This document shows positions 10,860 to 20,114 of a DNA stretch of 64,000 bases, piece by piece. Location: the NCBI GenBank assembly GCA_029213195.1, contig JARGNI010000003.1, positions 62,001-126,000 of the forward strand. Reading direction: 5' to 3'. The notes beneath the pieces are model-generated. The model worked only from the letters and a program-made list of their open reading frames with translations, ran no database searches and was not told the origin of the DNA. Source of the stretch: Verrucomicrobiales bacterium (GTDB taxonomy: Bacteria > Verrucomicrobiota > Verrucomicrobiia > Verrucomicrobiales > DEV007). Made by a program: the position numbers and the translations under genes. Numbering within the stretch: position 1 is the stretch's first letter; each line of letters begins with the position of its first letter.

Positions 10860-11365
10860 AACCGGCCCTGCTCCTCTGCTCCCTGCTGACCTTGCTGGCG
10901 ATCACCCACGCGGAAGATGCAATCTACATCCCAGCGAATGAAACCGAAGCTCTCGAGAAGAAGGAAGGGCAAAAGGTGACGGTCTACGGGGAAACCAAGG
11001 ACTCCGGGAAGTCCTCGTCGGGCACCAATTTCGTAAACTTCGAGGGAGCGGACTTCTATCTCGTTACCTTCAAGACCGACCTGAGCGGATTCTCCGAAGG
11101 GGAACCCAGTGATTTCTATGAGGGAAAGCGGATCGCCGTAACCGGGACCGTGTCGGTCTACCAGGGAAAACCGCAGATCAAGCTGACCTCTCCAGATCAA
11201 ATCAAGATCCTCCAGGACGACGAAGAATTCCCCCCGAAAGTCATGACGGTAGAGACTCCCGAGCCGGAAGCCAAGGAGGCTCCTAAAACCGAAAAACCTG
11301 TCGAGGAGGTCAAGCCGGACAAACCGAAGCCTCCCGTCGATCCCTCTCAATATTTCAAGAAGTAG
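10856..11365 (+). CDS. hypothetical secreted OB-fold-like protein
   Basis: Signal peptide (MKPALLLCSLLTLLAITHA) followed by 'GQKVTVYGETKDSG..TNFVNFEGADFYLVTFKTD..YEGKRIAVTGTVSVYQGKPQIKLTSPDQI', OB-fold-like pattern; ATGA overlap with upstream gene. Confidence 0.7.
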   Translation: MKPALLLCSLLTLLAITHAEDAIYIPANETEALEKKEGQKVTVYGETKDSGKSSSGTNFVNFEGADFYLVTFKTDLSGFSEGEPSDFYEGKRIAVTGTVSVYQGKPQIKLTSPDQIKILQDDEEFPPKVMTVETPEPEAKEAPKTEKPVEEVKPDKPKPPVDPSQYFKK

Positions 11366-11498
11366 GCCGATCGCCCCGGCGACTCGCGACCGATGATGAT
11401 CCAACCCTGTTGAGCCGATGACCTGACCCTGTTGACTCGCCATCGCGATGTCCGAGTTGTCTTCTTCCTGATCCGTCTTGCCTCCATCCTTCTGCCCC

Positions 11499-12815
11499 AT
11501 GTCCAAGCCTGCCTCCAAAGTCGGTCTGCTCACCGCGACCGCAATTGTCATCGCCAGCATGGTCGGGACAGGTGTTTTCGGAAGCCTCGGATTCCAGGTT
11601 GCGGGCATCCCCTCGGGATTTCCCATCCTCCTGCTCTGGTTCATCGGCGGAGTGCTCTCCTTTTGCGGGGCCGTCTGCTACGCGGAACTGGCCTCGATCT
11701 TCCCCAAGTCGGGAGGAGAGTATCATCTTCTCTCCAAGACCTGGTCGCCCTTCCTCGGATTTCTCGCCGGATGGCTCTCGGTCACGGTGGGGTTTGCTGC
11801 CCCGATCGCTCTGAACGCGACCCTGATGGGAACCTACCTGGGGCGAATCTTCGATACCTCGTCCCTGTTTTTCTCGCTCCCCGTGGTCGTTCTCGTAACC
11901 CTCATCCACTTCGGGAAAATCTCCTGGATCGGTCGTTTCCAGGAATGGTTTACCTACGGGAAGGTCGGCCTCATCCTTCTCCTCGGGATCCTTGCCTTTG
12001 CCCTCGGCACGAGACAACCTGTCTCATTTCTCCCCAAGGAAGGCGACCTGGATCTGATCACCTCATCCTCCTTCGCCATCTCTCTCGTCTATGTGCTCTA
12101 CGCCTACACGGGTTGGAATGCCGCCACTTACATGATGGATGAAGTCGAGCGACCGGAACGCAATGTGCCGCTCGCCCTGCTGATCGGCACCCTTGCCGTG
12201 ATGGCTCTCTACCTCTTCGTGAATGCTTCGTTCCTCTACTCCACCCCCATCGAAAAAATGAAGGGGGAAGCCGAGGTGGGACTCGTCGCTGCAGAGTCTT
12301 TTCTCGGACCCCGTGGCAGCACGGCCATGGGGATCCTGATCAGCTTCGGGCTGATTTCTTCCATCAGCTCCATGGTCTGGGCAGGGCCGCGGGTCTCGGC
12401 TGCGATGGGAAGGGATCACTCCCATTTCCGACTCCTCAGTCGCGTGAACCGCAACGGGGTTCCTGCCATTGCAATTCTCATTCAGAGCCTCATCGTCATC
12501 GCCTTGCTTCTCTCTGCCACCTTCGAGGAATTGATCAACTACGTGCAGGCCCTGCTCACGATTTCATCTCTGATGGTCGTTCTCGGGGTCTTCTATCTGC
12601 GCATCAAGCGGCCTGACATTCCTCGGCCCTTTCGTGCCTGGGGATACCCGATCACCCCGGCTCTCTTTGCCCTCGTCAGCGGATATGTGCTCTGGTTTCA
12701 GATCACGGAGAAGACGACGGAGTTTCTCTGGGGATTGGCAACCCTCGCTGTGGGAGCCGTCATTTACTTCATTCTCGCGCGCAAAGACTCCCCTGCGGAG
12801 GGAAAAAACAGTTAA
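11499..12815 (+). CDS. APC family amino acid permease
   Basis: 'VGLLTATAIVIASMVGTGVFGSLGFQ' APC N-terminal motif; ~12 hydrophobic segments; start reassigned to ATG 11499. Confidence 0.88.
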   Translation: MSKPASKVGLLTATAIVIASMVGTGVFGSLGFQVAGIPSGFPILLLWFIGGVLSFCGAVCYAELASIFPKSGGEYHLLSKTWSPFLGFLAGWLSVTVGFAAPIALNATLMGTYLGRIFDTSSLFFSLPVVVLVTLIHFGKISWIGRFQEWFTYGKVGLILLLGILAFALGTRQPVSFLPKEGDLDLITSSSFAISLVYVLYAYTGWNAATYMMDEVERPERNVPLALLIGTLAVMALYLFVNASFLYSTPIEKMKGEAEVGLVAAESFLGPRGSTAMGILISFGLISSISSMVWAGPRVSAAMGRDHSHFRLLSRVNRNGVPAIAILIQSLIVIALLLSATFEELINYVQALLTISSLMVVLGVFYLRIKRPDIPRPFRAWGYPITPALFALVSGYVLWFQITEKTTEFLWGLATLAVGAVIYFILARKDSPAEGKNS

Positions 12816-12922
12816 ATCCGGGAAAAAGGCCGACTTATCTGCGGCTGGGTCAACAAATCGCTTGCAGGGGTTGATTAAGTTTTCTTAAATAAACTTCCGA
12901 CCGCACCCGCGCCGCCGTTCCA

Positions 12923-15136
12923 TTGCCCGAATACCCTCCAGTCCGAGACGATCAAGGTTCTCAGGATCGAGATTCCGTGAATCCCGCTCCGAATCCTTTC
13001 GGCGCGCCCGGACCGCTTCCGTCGAAGCCGGAGGCCAAGGAACCGCACCACCAGCCGACACCTTCTCCTGTCACCGGCAATCCATTTGCTGCGCCCCCCT
13101 CTTCCCCTCGAAGCAACTCGAAGAACCTCGAGTGGGGAACCATCCTCGACGACCTCCCCTTCGGCCTCATCGTGCTGGATCCTCACATGGAAGTCCTGCA
13201 CGAGAACTCTACCTGCCGGGAGTGGCTCGGGATCGGGATCCGGGAAGCGGGCGGAATCGAAGCCTGGATCGCGAGACTCTGTCCCGAAGAAGAACATCGT
13301 GAGAAAGTGCTTCATTCCTGGAGAAGTCATATCTGGAGGAACCAACTCACCCGGGCCTTCTCCCTGAAAGGCACAAACCAGAAGGTTCGAGAAATCGAGT
13401 TCCGCTCCAACCTGCAACCGGACGGCGGACTCACCGTCGTCCTCCAGGATGTCTCTGAAACGTTCCGAGCACAGGAACTGCAGCGACAGAGCAAGCTGAA
13501 ATTCCGCGCCCTGTTTGATCATTCGCCTCAAGGAGTCGCCCTGCTCGACCGCGAGGAGAAGGTCCTCGAAGCAAATTCCGCTTTCCTTCGTCTCGCGGGA
13601 AGAAATCTCCGGGGAATCCGGCTCACCCCATTCGAGGATCTGCTGCACCCCTCCAGCCTCCCCTTCTGGCAGAAACGAAGTCCCACGGAAGGACGCACCC
13701 AGAAACTGGTCTTCCGAAACAACCAGGGGACAAAGGATGTCCTCGTGCGCTGTGCCCCGCGGGAAGGCAATACCGACCTCACTCCTCTGACCATGGTTTT
13801 CGTGGAGGAGAACATCCCCTCGCCTGCTTCTCATTCGGAGGAGGGACCGAAAGCAAAAATGCTGCTCAAGCGGTTGCAGACCGTCGCACGCAAAGCGCAA
13901 TCCCTGCTCGATGCCGTCCCCGACCTGATCCTGCTGGTCGATCGCGATCTCACCATCGCGGACTTCTCTGCACCTCCCGAACCGTGGAAGGAGCACCATC
14001 CCCAGGACAGCTGGAGAGGGGAATCCCTCGAAGCTGTCTGGCCGATCCTCGGTCAGCTTTTGGCCCGCTCTTACAAGAGAATCCTCGAACAAGGCAAAAC
14101 GATTCATGCCGATCTCGAGGCGCGAAACGAGGGAGCCTACTACTCGATGAGCGCATCGAACGCGGGGGACGGACAAATTCTCGTCGTAGTCCGAAACCAG
14201 AGCGAGTTGGAGCATCTTCGCCGTCAGGAAAAGAACCACTCCTCAACCCTCGATGCCCTCTCGGACGCTTTGCTCTTCTTTGACAAGAAAGGGCGAATCA
14301 CAGGAGCCAACTCAGCCGCCGAGCAACTCCTCGGTGAACCCGAAGCTCAGCTCACCCAGTCCTCTCTCCTCGAAAGAACCGGGAAGGACTCGATCCTTGA
14401 GTTGACGAAGGCGAATCGCTGGCCGTTTCGCGATCGGAGCGGGATCCCTCGGCTTCTCGAAAGCAGGGTGTTCGACGCAGGAGCGACAGGACAATACGGT
14501 GTCTTCCTCGGCTCTCCGCCCTCCCCGCAACTGCCCCAGGAAAACAGAGATGATCCCTTTGTCGCGGAGCAGGCCGAGCACCAGTTTCGCAACCAGCTGC
14601 AGCTCGCCACGAGCCTTCACCAGTTCGAACCCGTTACCCCCGAATCAAGAGAGGCTTCTCTCCGATGGCAGATTCGTCTGCGAACCCTCATGGCCACTCG
14701 CCCGGATCCCGAAACGGGCAGGCTGAGCGTTTCTGCACTCCTTCACGGAGTTGCCGGCGAAATCGGTTCTCTTTCGGGACGCGGCCCCGGCTCTCGCTGT
14801 GTCGCCATCGAAGGAGCCGAGAATCTCTGGCTCGCTCCAGAAACCATGACTTCACTGGGATTGTTTATCGGAGAGGTTCTCCGCATCGTCCTGATCGGAT
14901 CCGAACCTGCCTCTGGTCCGGATCTCCACTTCCGATTCCTCAAGGACAGCCGCGGTTTTCTCCAGCTGCAATTCCAGACCGGTCCGACGCGCCACAAGAT
15001 TTCCGAAGCCCGAGCCTGGGAAGGGGAAATCCTCGAGATTCTCGCAGCGCAGATGCAGGGTTCCCTGACGGGGCGCCCCATCGAGAACAATGAAGAGTGG
15101 ACACTGTGTGCCGCCGTTCTCGACAAGACCTCCTGA
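12923..15136 (+). CDS. multi-PAS sensor protein with HWE/HisKA_2-like H-box and degenerate ATPase domain
   Basis: Three PAS-like segments; H-box 'AEHQFRNQLQLATSL' aligns with HisKA_2 'HRVKNNLQ'; the expected N-box position reads 'IGEVLRIVLIGSE' with no Asn. Confidence 0.7.
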   Translation: MPEYPPVRDDQGSQDRDSVNPAPNPFGAPGPLPSKPEAKEPHHQPTPSPVTGNPFAAPPSSPRSNSKNLEWGTILDDLPFGLIVLDPHMEVLHENSTCREWLGIGIREAGGIEAWIARLCPEEEHREKVLHSWRSHIWRNQLTRAFSLKGTNQKVREIEFRSNLQPDGGLTVVLQDVSETFRAQELQRQSKLKFRALFDHSPQGVALLDREEKVLEANSAFLRLAGRNLRGIRLTPFEDLLHPSSLPFWQKRSPTEGRTQKLVFRNNQGTKDVLVRCAPREGNTDLTPLTMVFVEENIPSPASHSEEGPKAKMLLKRLQTVARKAQSLLDAVPDLILLVDRDLTIADFSAPPEPWKEHHPQDSWRGESLEAVWPILGQLLARSYKRILEQGKTIHADLEARNEGAYYSMSASNAGDGQILVVVRNQSELEHLRRQEKNHSSTLDALSDALLFFDKKGRITGANSAAEQLLGEPEAQLTQSSLLERTGKDSILELTKANRWPFRDRSGIPRLLESRVFDAGATGQYGVFLGSPPSPQLPQENRDDPFVAEQAEHQFRNQLQLATSLHQFEPVTPESREASLRWQIRLRTLMATRPDPETGRLSVSALLHGVAGEIGSLSGRGPGSRCVAIEGAENLWLAPETMTSLGLFIGEVLRIVLIGSEPASGPDLHFRFLKDSRGFLQLQFQTGPTRHKISEARAWEGEILEILAAQMQGSLTGRPIENNEEWTLCAAVLDKTS

Positions 15137-15251
15137 GAACGAACGAGTTCTCTTACCCTCCCATCAGGCTCGGGACAATCTTGGGAAAATAGCTCTGTAA
15201 ATATCAGAGTTTTCACGCTAGCATTCACCCACCCAACACGTCACGAATTTC

Positions 15252-17771
15252 ATGGAGAACCCTTCCCCTCATCGGCCCCGAATCCTCATTGTTGAGGATG
15301 ATCCGGTGACGGCCAGTGACATTCGTGCGGCCCTCGAGCGGAATCATTTCCCAGTGGCAGGACACGCGAAGACCCGGGAAGAGGCAGCAGAGCTCGCCGA
15401 GAATGAAACGGTCGGGATCGCGATTCTCGACATCAAGCTCGACACCATCGACGGGGGAATCGAGATTTCCCGACAACTTCAGGATCAGCACCAGATACCA
15501 TCCGTGTTTGTGACCGGCTATTCTCGAGAAGCAGTCTTTTCGAAAATCGATCACAGCGCAGCGATTGGTTACCTCCGGAAACCTTTCTCCGACGAAGAAC
15601 TTCTCGCCTGTATCGAGTCAGCCTCGGAAAACCGGGAATCGAACGACCAATTGTTGCAACAGCTTCCCGGGCTGGAGGTGATGGGGAACCGACTCGACGA
15701 GCCCTTGCTCATCGCGGATCGGAACGGCTCGATTCGTTTCGCCAACCCCGCCGCGGAGGAGATCATGGGTTGGCCCAAGGATGAAATCACCGGCCGTCTT
15801 CTCGAGGAAGTCCTCACTCCCGCCAGCGAAGAAGGGGAAGATCCAGGCGAGCTTGATCTCGGTGCGAGGAAAGTCACGCTCTCGACCCGTTCCGGAATCG
15901 AATGGCGAGGGAAGGAACGCAGCACTCCGATCAAGTCAGCCTCAGGCGATCTCGTCGGAACGATCAGCTTCTTTTCGGAAGCACCCCCCCAGGCGGGGAT
16001 CACTCCTCCAGCGAAGGATACCGAAGAGGTCAGCAGTTCTCCCGCACCGGCTGTTCGATCCAACACCCTGGAGAAGATCGCCTCCCTCTCGCGAGACCCG
16101 GCGTTTCGGGAACTGATTCGCAAACCTTCCGTTCCTGCCGCCGAAAGTAACAAGGAAGCCCCCTATGGTCTCAAGACGCCGGAGACTCCGCCCGGTGCTC
16201 CGGTTCCTGCACCGGCCCGGGAAAATCAATCCGCTTGGGAGCAGGTCGACGACCCTGTTCTCAAGGTGAATGAGAAAGGGAACATTCAACGGGCCAACGG
16301 GAGTGCTCAATCCGTATTCGGAGACGGCGCTTCGCTGCGGGAGAAACCCCTGCAGGATCTCTTTACCCCGGCAGACTACGAATCTCACGAGTCGGACTTC
16401 CTCAAGCCCTTCACTGACGGGAAGAAGCACTGTTTCGAACTCCGAGACAGTCGCAGGGAACGCAAATTCGAAGTTCGCGTCTACCGCGCGGATGACGAAC
16501 TTCTCCTCCTCTTTTCCGAGAGCAGCGATGCGGAACGACAGGAATGGGTCCGCCAGCAACGTCTCGAGGGCCTCGGGCTCCTCGCTCGCGGTTTTGCGCA
16601 CGATTTCAACAATCATCTCACGACGATCACGGGAAACGTCAGCCTTGCCCGGGAGCGCCACCCCGATGACGACGAACTTCACCAGATGCTCGGCGAGGCG
16701 CAGACCGCAGCTTCACGAGCAACCGGATTGGTGCAGCAACTGATGACCTTTGCCCAGGGCGGGCGCCCGATTCGGAAGCGCACCCGAGTCCCGGACCTGG
16801 TGCGACGCATTCTGACCGAACACCGACTTCAACACCCCGAGATCCGATTCCAGTTCCAGGGAGCCGAGGTGGATCTCGTAGCCAATGTCGATCCGGCCCA
16901 GATCAGTCGCCTGATCGAAAACCTTGTCGCCAATTCTGCAGTCGCGATGACCGATGGAGGAATCCTCATCGTCCGGTGTGCTCGGATCACCCCGGAAGAA
17001 GCCATCGAAATTCGAGACACCCATATTCCTGCGGAAGAAGACCATCTCCTCATCGAAGTCATCGATACCGGTCACGGGATGGACGAGGAATCGCTCCACC
17101 AGGTCTTCGAACCCTACTTCACCACTCGCAAGCAGGACAACGCGAGCGGAATCGGTCTCACCGTCTGTGAATCCATCGCCCGAGCCCACGGGGGTTTTAT
17201 TCAGCTGCAGTCCAAGGAAGGCAAGGGAACCATCGCCACCTTCTGTGCCCCGGTCGGACAGAGCCCCGAGATCGAAACCTCCGATATCTCAATGGCTCCT
17301 CCCGAGAACCTTCCCTCGATGCCTCCTCTCGAGGATCCCAGTTTTCAGCTTACCGCCGAAGGAGACAACATTCTCGTCGGAACCCGGATCCTCATCCTCG
17401 AGGATGATGCCCCCATCCGGCGACTCATGGCAGCGACTCTTCGAAGGGCCGGTCACGAGGTTTTCGAGACCAAAGACGGTCGGGAAACGATTGCGGTCTA
17501 TCGCGAGGCGATGGAGCGAAATGCCAAGTTTCACCTTCTCATCTGCGATCTCACGATCGAGAATGGAATGGGTGGCGTCGAAACGATGAGACAATTGACT
17601 CAACTCGATCCCTCCATTCTCGCCATTGTCTCCAGCGGCTACTCCGACGCTCCCGCGATGTCGAGTCCAGCTGCTTTCGGCTTCCGGGGAGTTCTCCCGA
17701 AACCCTACGCGCCAAGCGAACTGCGGGCCGCCGTGCACCGCATTCTCGCGGCGCACCGGATCATCGCGTAA
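15252..17771 (+). CDS. hybrid histidine kinase (REC-PAS-PAS-HisKA-HATPase-REC)
   Basis: REC1 'ILIVEDDPVTASDI..AILDIKL..FVTGYS..YLRKPF'; H-box 'ARGFAHDFNNHLTTITG'; N-box 'LIENLVANSAVAMTDGG'; G-box 'NASGIGLTVCESIARAHGG'; C-terminal REC 'ILILEDDAPIRRLM..LLICDLTIENGMGG..LPKPYAP'. Confidence 0.92.
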   Translation: MENPSPHRPRILIVEDDPVTASDIRAALERNHFPVAGHAKTREEAAELAENETVGIAILDIKLDTIDGGIEISRQLQDQHQIPSVFVTGYSREAVFSKIDHSAAIGYLRKPFSDEELLACIESASENRESNDQLLQQLPGLEVMGNRLDEPLLIADRNGSIRFANPAAEEIMGWPKDEITGRLLEEVLTPASEEGEDPGELDLGARKVTLSTRSGIEWRGKERSTPIKSASGDLVGTISFFSEAPPQAGITPPAKDTEEVSSSPAPAVRSNTLEKIASLSRDPAFRELIRKPSVPAAESNKEAPYGLKTPETPPGAPVPAPARENQSAWEQVDDPVLKVNEKGNIQRANGSAQSVFGDGASLREKPLQDLFTPADYESHESDFLKPFTDGKKHCFELRDSRRERKFEVRVYRADDELLLLFSESSDAERQEWVRQQRLEGLGLLARGFAHDFNNHLTTITGNVSLARERHPDDDELHQMLGEAQTAASRATGLVQQLMTFAQGGRPIRKRTRVPDLVRRILTEHRLQHPEIRFQFQGAEVDLVANVDPAQISRLIENLVANSAVAMTDGGILIVRCARITPEEAIEIRDTHIPAEEDHLLIEVIDTGHGMDEESLHQVFEPYFTTRKQDNASGIGLTVCESIARAHGGFIQLQSKEGKGTIATFCAPVGQSPEIETSDISMAPPENLPSMPPLEDPSFQLTAEGDNILVGTRILILEDDAPIRRLMAATLRRAGHEVFETKDGRETIAVYREAMERNAKFHLLICDLTIENGMGGVETMRQLTQLDPSILAIVSSGYSDAPAMSSPAAFGFRGVLPKPYAPSELRAAVHRILAAHRIIA

Positions 17772-17787
17772 AGAACGAAGAGTGACT

Positions 17788-20004
17788 CTACGAGCTTTCG
17801 GTCTTGGATGATTCGTCCTCTGCAGATTCAGAGGCCTCTGCCGCCGGAGAGTCCTCTTCGACGTCCTGCTCCGCCGGTTCTACTTCAGAATCGGTCGGCT
17901 CGGAACTCTCGGCAACGGCTTCCTTTTCTTCCTGGGACTCCTCCGTCGACGCTTCGATCGAGGAAGCATCTCCGGCGGATTCGGACTTCGTCGAAATCTC
18001 TTCCTCCGGAGGCTTCACATCGAGCTCCGACTCGGCGGGTTTCTCCACGGTTTCTGGGTCTCCCGAAGGATTGTCGACAGCGCTCCCAGGGCTTGCTTCC
18101 GGATCGCTGGAAGGCTCGGGCTTCTTGTCCTTGGCTTCCGATTTCTTCTCCGCCGCTTTCTTCGGTTTTTCGGGAGCCGAGGCCGGAGCCTTGGGTTGCT
18201 TGCCAAGTGCGAGCTTAGTATCGGGGAATTCGATCACATATCCTTCCGAAGTCAGCCAACGGAGGTCTTTGAGCACCTTTCGGGCTCCTTCGCTGAGTTC
18301 GAGCGATTCCGGGGGGACTCCCTTTTCCGGTTTGGTGAAGTCTTCCGCCAAGGCATCAAGGAGATCGACCACCTTGAGCGAGTTTCTCTCCAGGATCAGG
18401 TCGACGATCTTCTGCACCTGGTCTGTCAGGGAAACACTTTCGTTGATGGGACGAGGACGGACTTGCGAGACATGGAGCGCCTTCTTTCCTCGCTTGAAAA
18501 AGCGAAGGCCCTTTTTCTCAAATTCACGACAGAGAGCCTGGACCATCGGAAGAGGAAATCCACGGCGAAGTTTTTCCGTCTCCGTCTTCACATGGGCCAG
18601 CAGGGGTCGGGAAAGCGCGCTTCCGGGAATATTCCCCGGAACCTTGGCTTCTCGAACCTCCTGAACTGCCGCATCGGCAAAATGAGTCTTGAAATGCCGG
18701 GCCAGTTCTTCCGGCGCCTTGAGAACGGGTCGGTCATCCTCCGTCGGTTCGGCGTCTGCAGCAACCACCTCTTCCTCCGGCGAATCCACTGCGTCAGTCT
18801 CCGTCGTCTCCGCATTTTCGGGAACATCCTCTTCCGCCGAATCCGCGACGCTCGCTTCTGCTTCTGCTTCTGCTTCTGCTTCTGCTTCTGCTTCTGCTTC
18901 TGCTTCTGCTTCGACAACAGGTTCGGTGACGGCTTCAGGTTCCGCAGACGATTCGACAGGTGTTTCGGAGTCCTGAGGGGCCAAAGCTTCGCCGTCTTCT
19001 TCCAAAATCTCCGTTTCCTCTTTGGCATCAGAGGCGGGCTCTTCCGTTCCACCCTTCGCCTCTGGCGAGGCGTCGCCTTCGATCTCGGGAGTCCTCTCCT
19101 CCTGCTTCACCCGGTAGTGAAGCGTCTTGCTCACTTTCTCCTTCCAGCGCTCGATCGCTTCTTCGCCAGTCTCCATGACGATGCGGGATTTGAACCGATC
19201 CATCGACATGTTGGAAAACCTCTCAGCGTGGAGACGCGCTACGTTCCTCTGGTACTCATGATGATTCGGAGGCCCGAGGATTTCTCCGCTCATTCCGCAG
19301 ACAGCGATCACCGAAAAATTTCCAGACGGCGCCCCGATGTCGACTTCCTCGACATCGTAGTAGGCCTTGAGATTGTCTCCTCGAAGGGCATGCGCGATGG
19401 CCTCGTCTCGACTCATCCAGAGCGAAGAATCGAAAACGCACTGATACAGTGGCTTTCCATCGGGCTCGACCTGGAACACGACTTCGTAGCGATCACGTCC
19501 TCTCAGAAGAGCCTTGGCCAGATCAGCAACGGGGAAGGCTCGCAAGGTTTCTCGAATGTGCTTTGTGAGCCCATCGACGGCTCCGGAAGAAGGCTCGACC
19601 CGAGCAGTCACTCCAGCAGCGGGTTTGTCTTCGCGAGGACTGCGATCGGAACGCCCGTCTCTGCGGTCGCCACCGCGCCGGTCGCCACCGCGACCTCGAA
19701 AATCTCCACGTCCTCCACCCCGTCGCTCATCCCCACGGCCACCGCCGCCACCACGCCGGTCGCCACCTCGCCGGTCACTACCGTGCCCTCGAAAGTCCCC
19801 GCGGCCGCCTCCACGTCGATCGTCACCGCGACCACCTCCACGCCGATCGCCACCTCTGCGATCCCTGGGAGGACGATCTGACTCACCCTCTTCCTGATCA
19901 CGACGCGCCGGCTTGCGAGTCTCTTTGCCCTTCGGTTTTTCCTGGGCCCAGTCGGGCATCAGGTCGAAGGCCGAAAATTCGATGGGTTTTTCTGGATCGC
20001 TCAT
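17788..20004 (-). CDS. large low-complexity protein with RGG/GGDRR repeats, (EA)n tract and conserved globular segments; putative RNA-binding
   Basis: 738-aa ORF; RDRRGGDRRGGGRGDDRRGGGRGDFRG repeats near N-terminus; two non-repetitive blocks (GLTKHIRETLRAFPVADLAKALLRG... and HFKTHFADAAVQEVREAKVPGNIPGSALSRPLL...). Confidence 0.8.
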   Translation of the reverse strand: MSDPEKPIEFSAFDLMPDWAQEKPKGKETRKPARRDQEEGESDRPPRDRRGGDRRGGGRGDDRRGGGRGDFRGHGSDRRGGDRRGGGGGRGDERRGGGRGDFRGRGGDRRGGDRRDGRSDRSPREDKPAAGVTARVEPSSGAVDGLTKHIRETLRAFPVADLAKALLRGRDRYEVVFQVEPDGKPLYQCVFDSSLWMSRDEAIAHALRGDNLKAYYDVEEVDIGAPSGNFSVIAVCGMSGEILGPPNHHEYQRNVARLHAERFSNMSMDRFKSRIVMETGEEAIERWKEKVSKTLHYRVKQEERTPEIEGDASPEAKGGTEEPASDAKEETEILEEDGEALAPQDSETPVESSAEPEAVTEPVVEAEAEAEAEAEAEAEAEAEASVADSAEEDVPENAETTETDAVDSPEEEVVAADAEPTEDDRPVLKAPEELARHFKTHFADAAVQEVREAKVPGNIPGSALSRPLLAHVKTETEKLRRGFPLPMVQALCREFEKKGLRFFKRGKKALHVSQVRPRPINESVSLTDQVQKIVDLILERNSLKVVDLLDALAEDFTKPEKGVPPESLELSEGARKVLKDLRWLTSEGYVIEFPDTKLALGKQPKAPASAPEKPKKAAEKKSEAKDKKPEPSSDPEASPGSAVDNPSGDPETVEKPAESELDVKPPEEEISTKSESAGDASSIEASTEESQEEKEAVAESSEPTDSEVEPAEQDVEEDSPAAEASESAEDESSKTESS
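18854..18913 (-). repeat. hexanucleotide tandem repeat encoding (Glu-Ala)n
   Basis: About ten consecutive gcttct/gcttcg hexamers on the + strand, in frame within 17788-20004. Confidence 0.95.
19650..19880 (-). repeat. degenerate RGG/GDRR-coding repeat
   Basis: Repeated ccgcg/gtcgccaccgc-type units coding for GGDRRGGGRGD repeats. Confidence 0.85.
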
Positions 20005-20114
20005 ACTCGTTTTCGGCTTCGATCGATTCTACGCCGGTGATTCTCTCCCAGTTTGTTACGCCAGGATGAATTTTCGTTCTCCGTTACTTTGCAAACTTTT
20101 TGCAACAACACAAA

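Noticed and set aside
15193-15213. CTCTG-taaatat-CAGAG-TTTT hairpin between the two kinase genes
   Set aside because: Only a 5-bp stem and a 4-T run; too weak to call as a terminator or riboregulator.
18196-19881. 561-aa plus-strand ORF with long FCFCFCF run
   Set aside because: Antisense of the (EA)n and RGG repeats of 17788-20004; composition is an artefact of the microsatellite.
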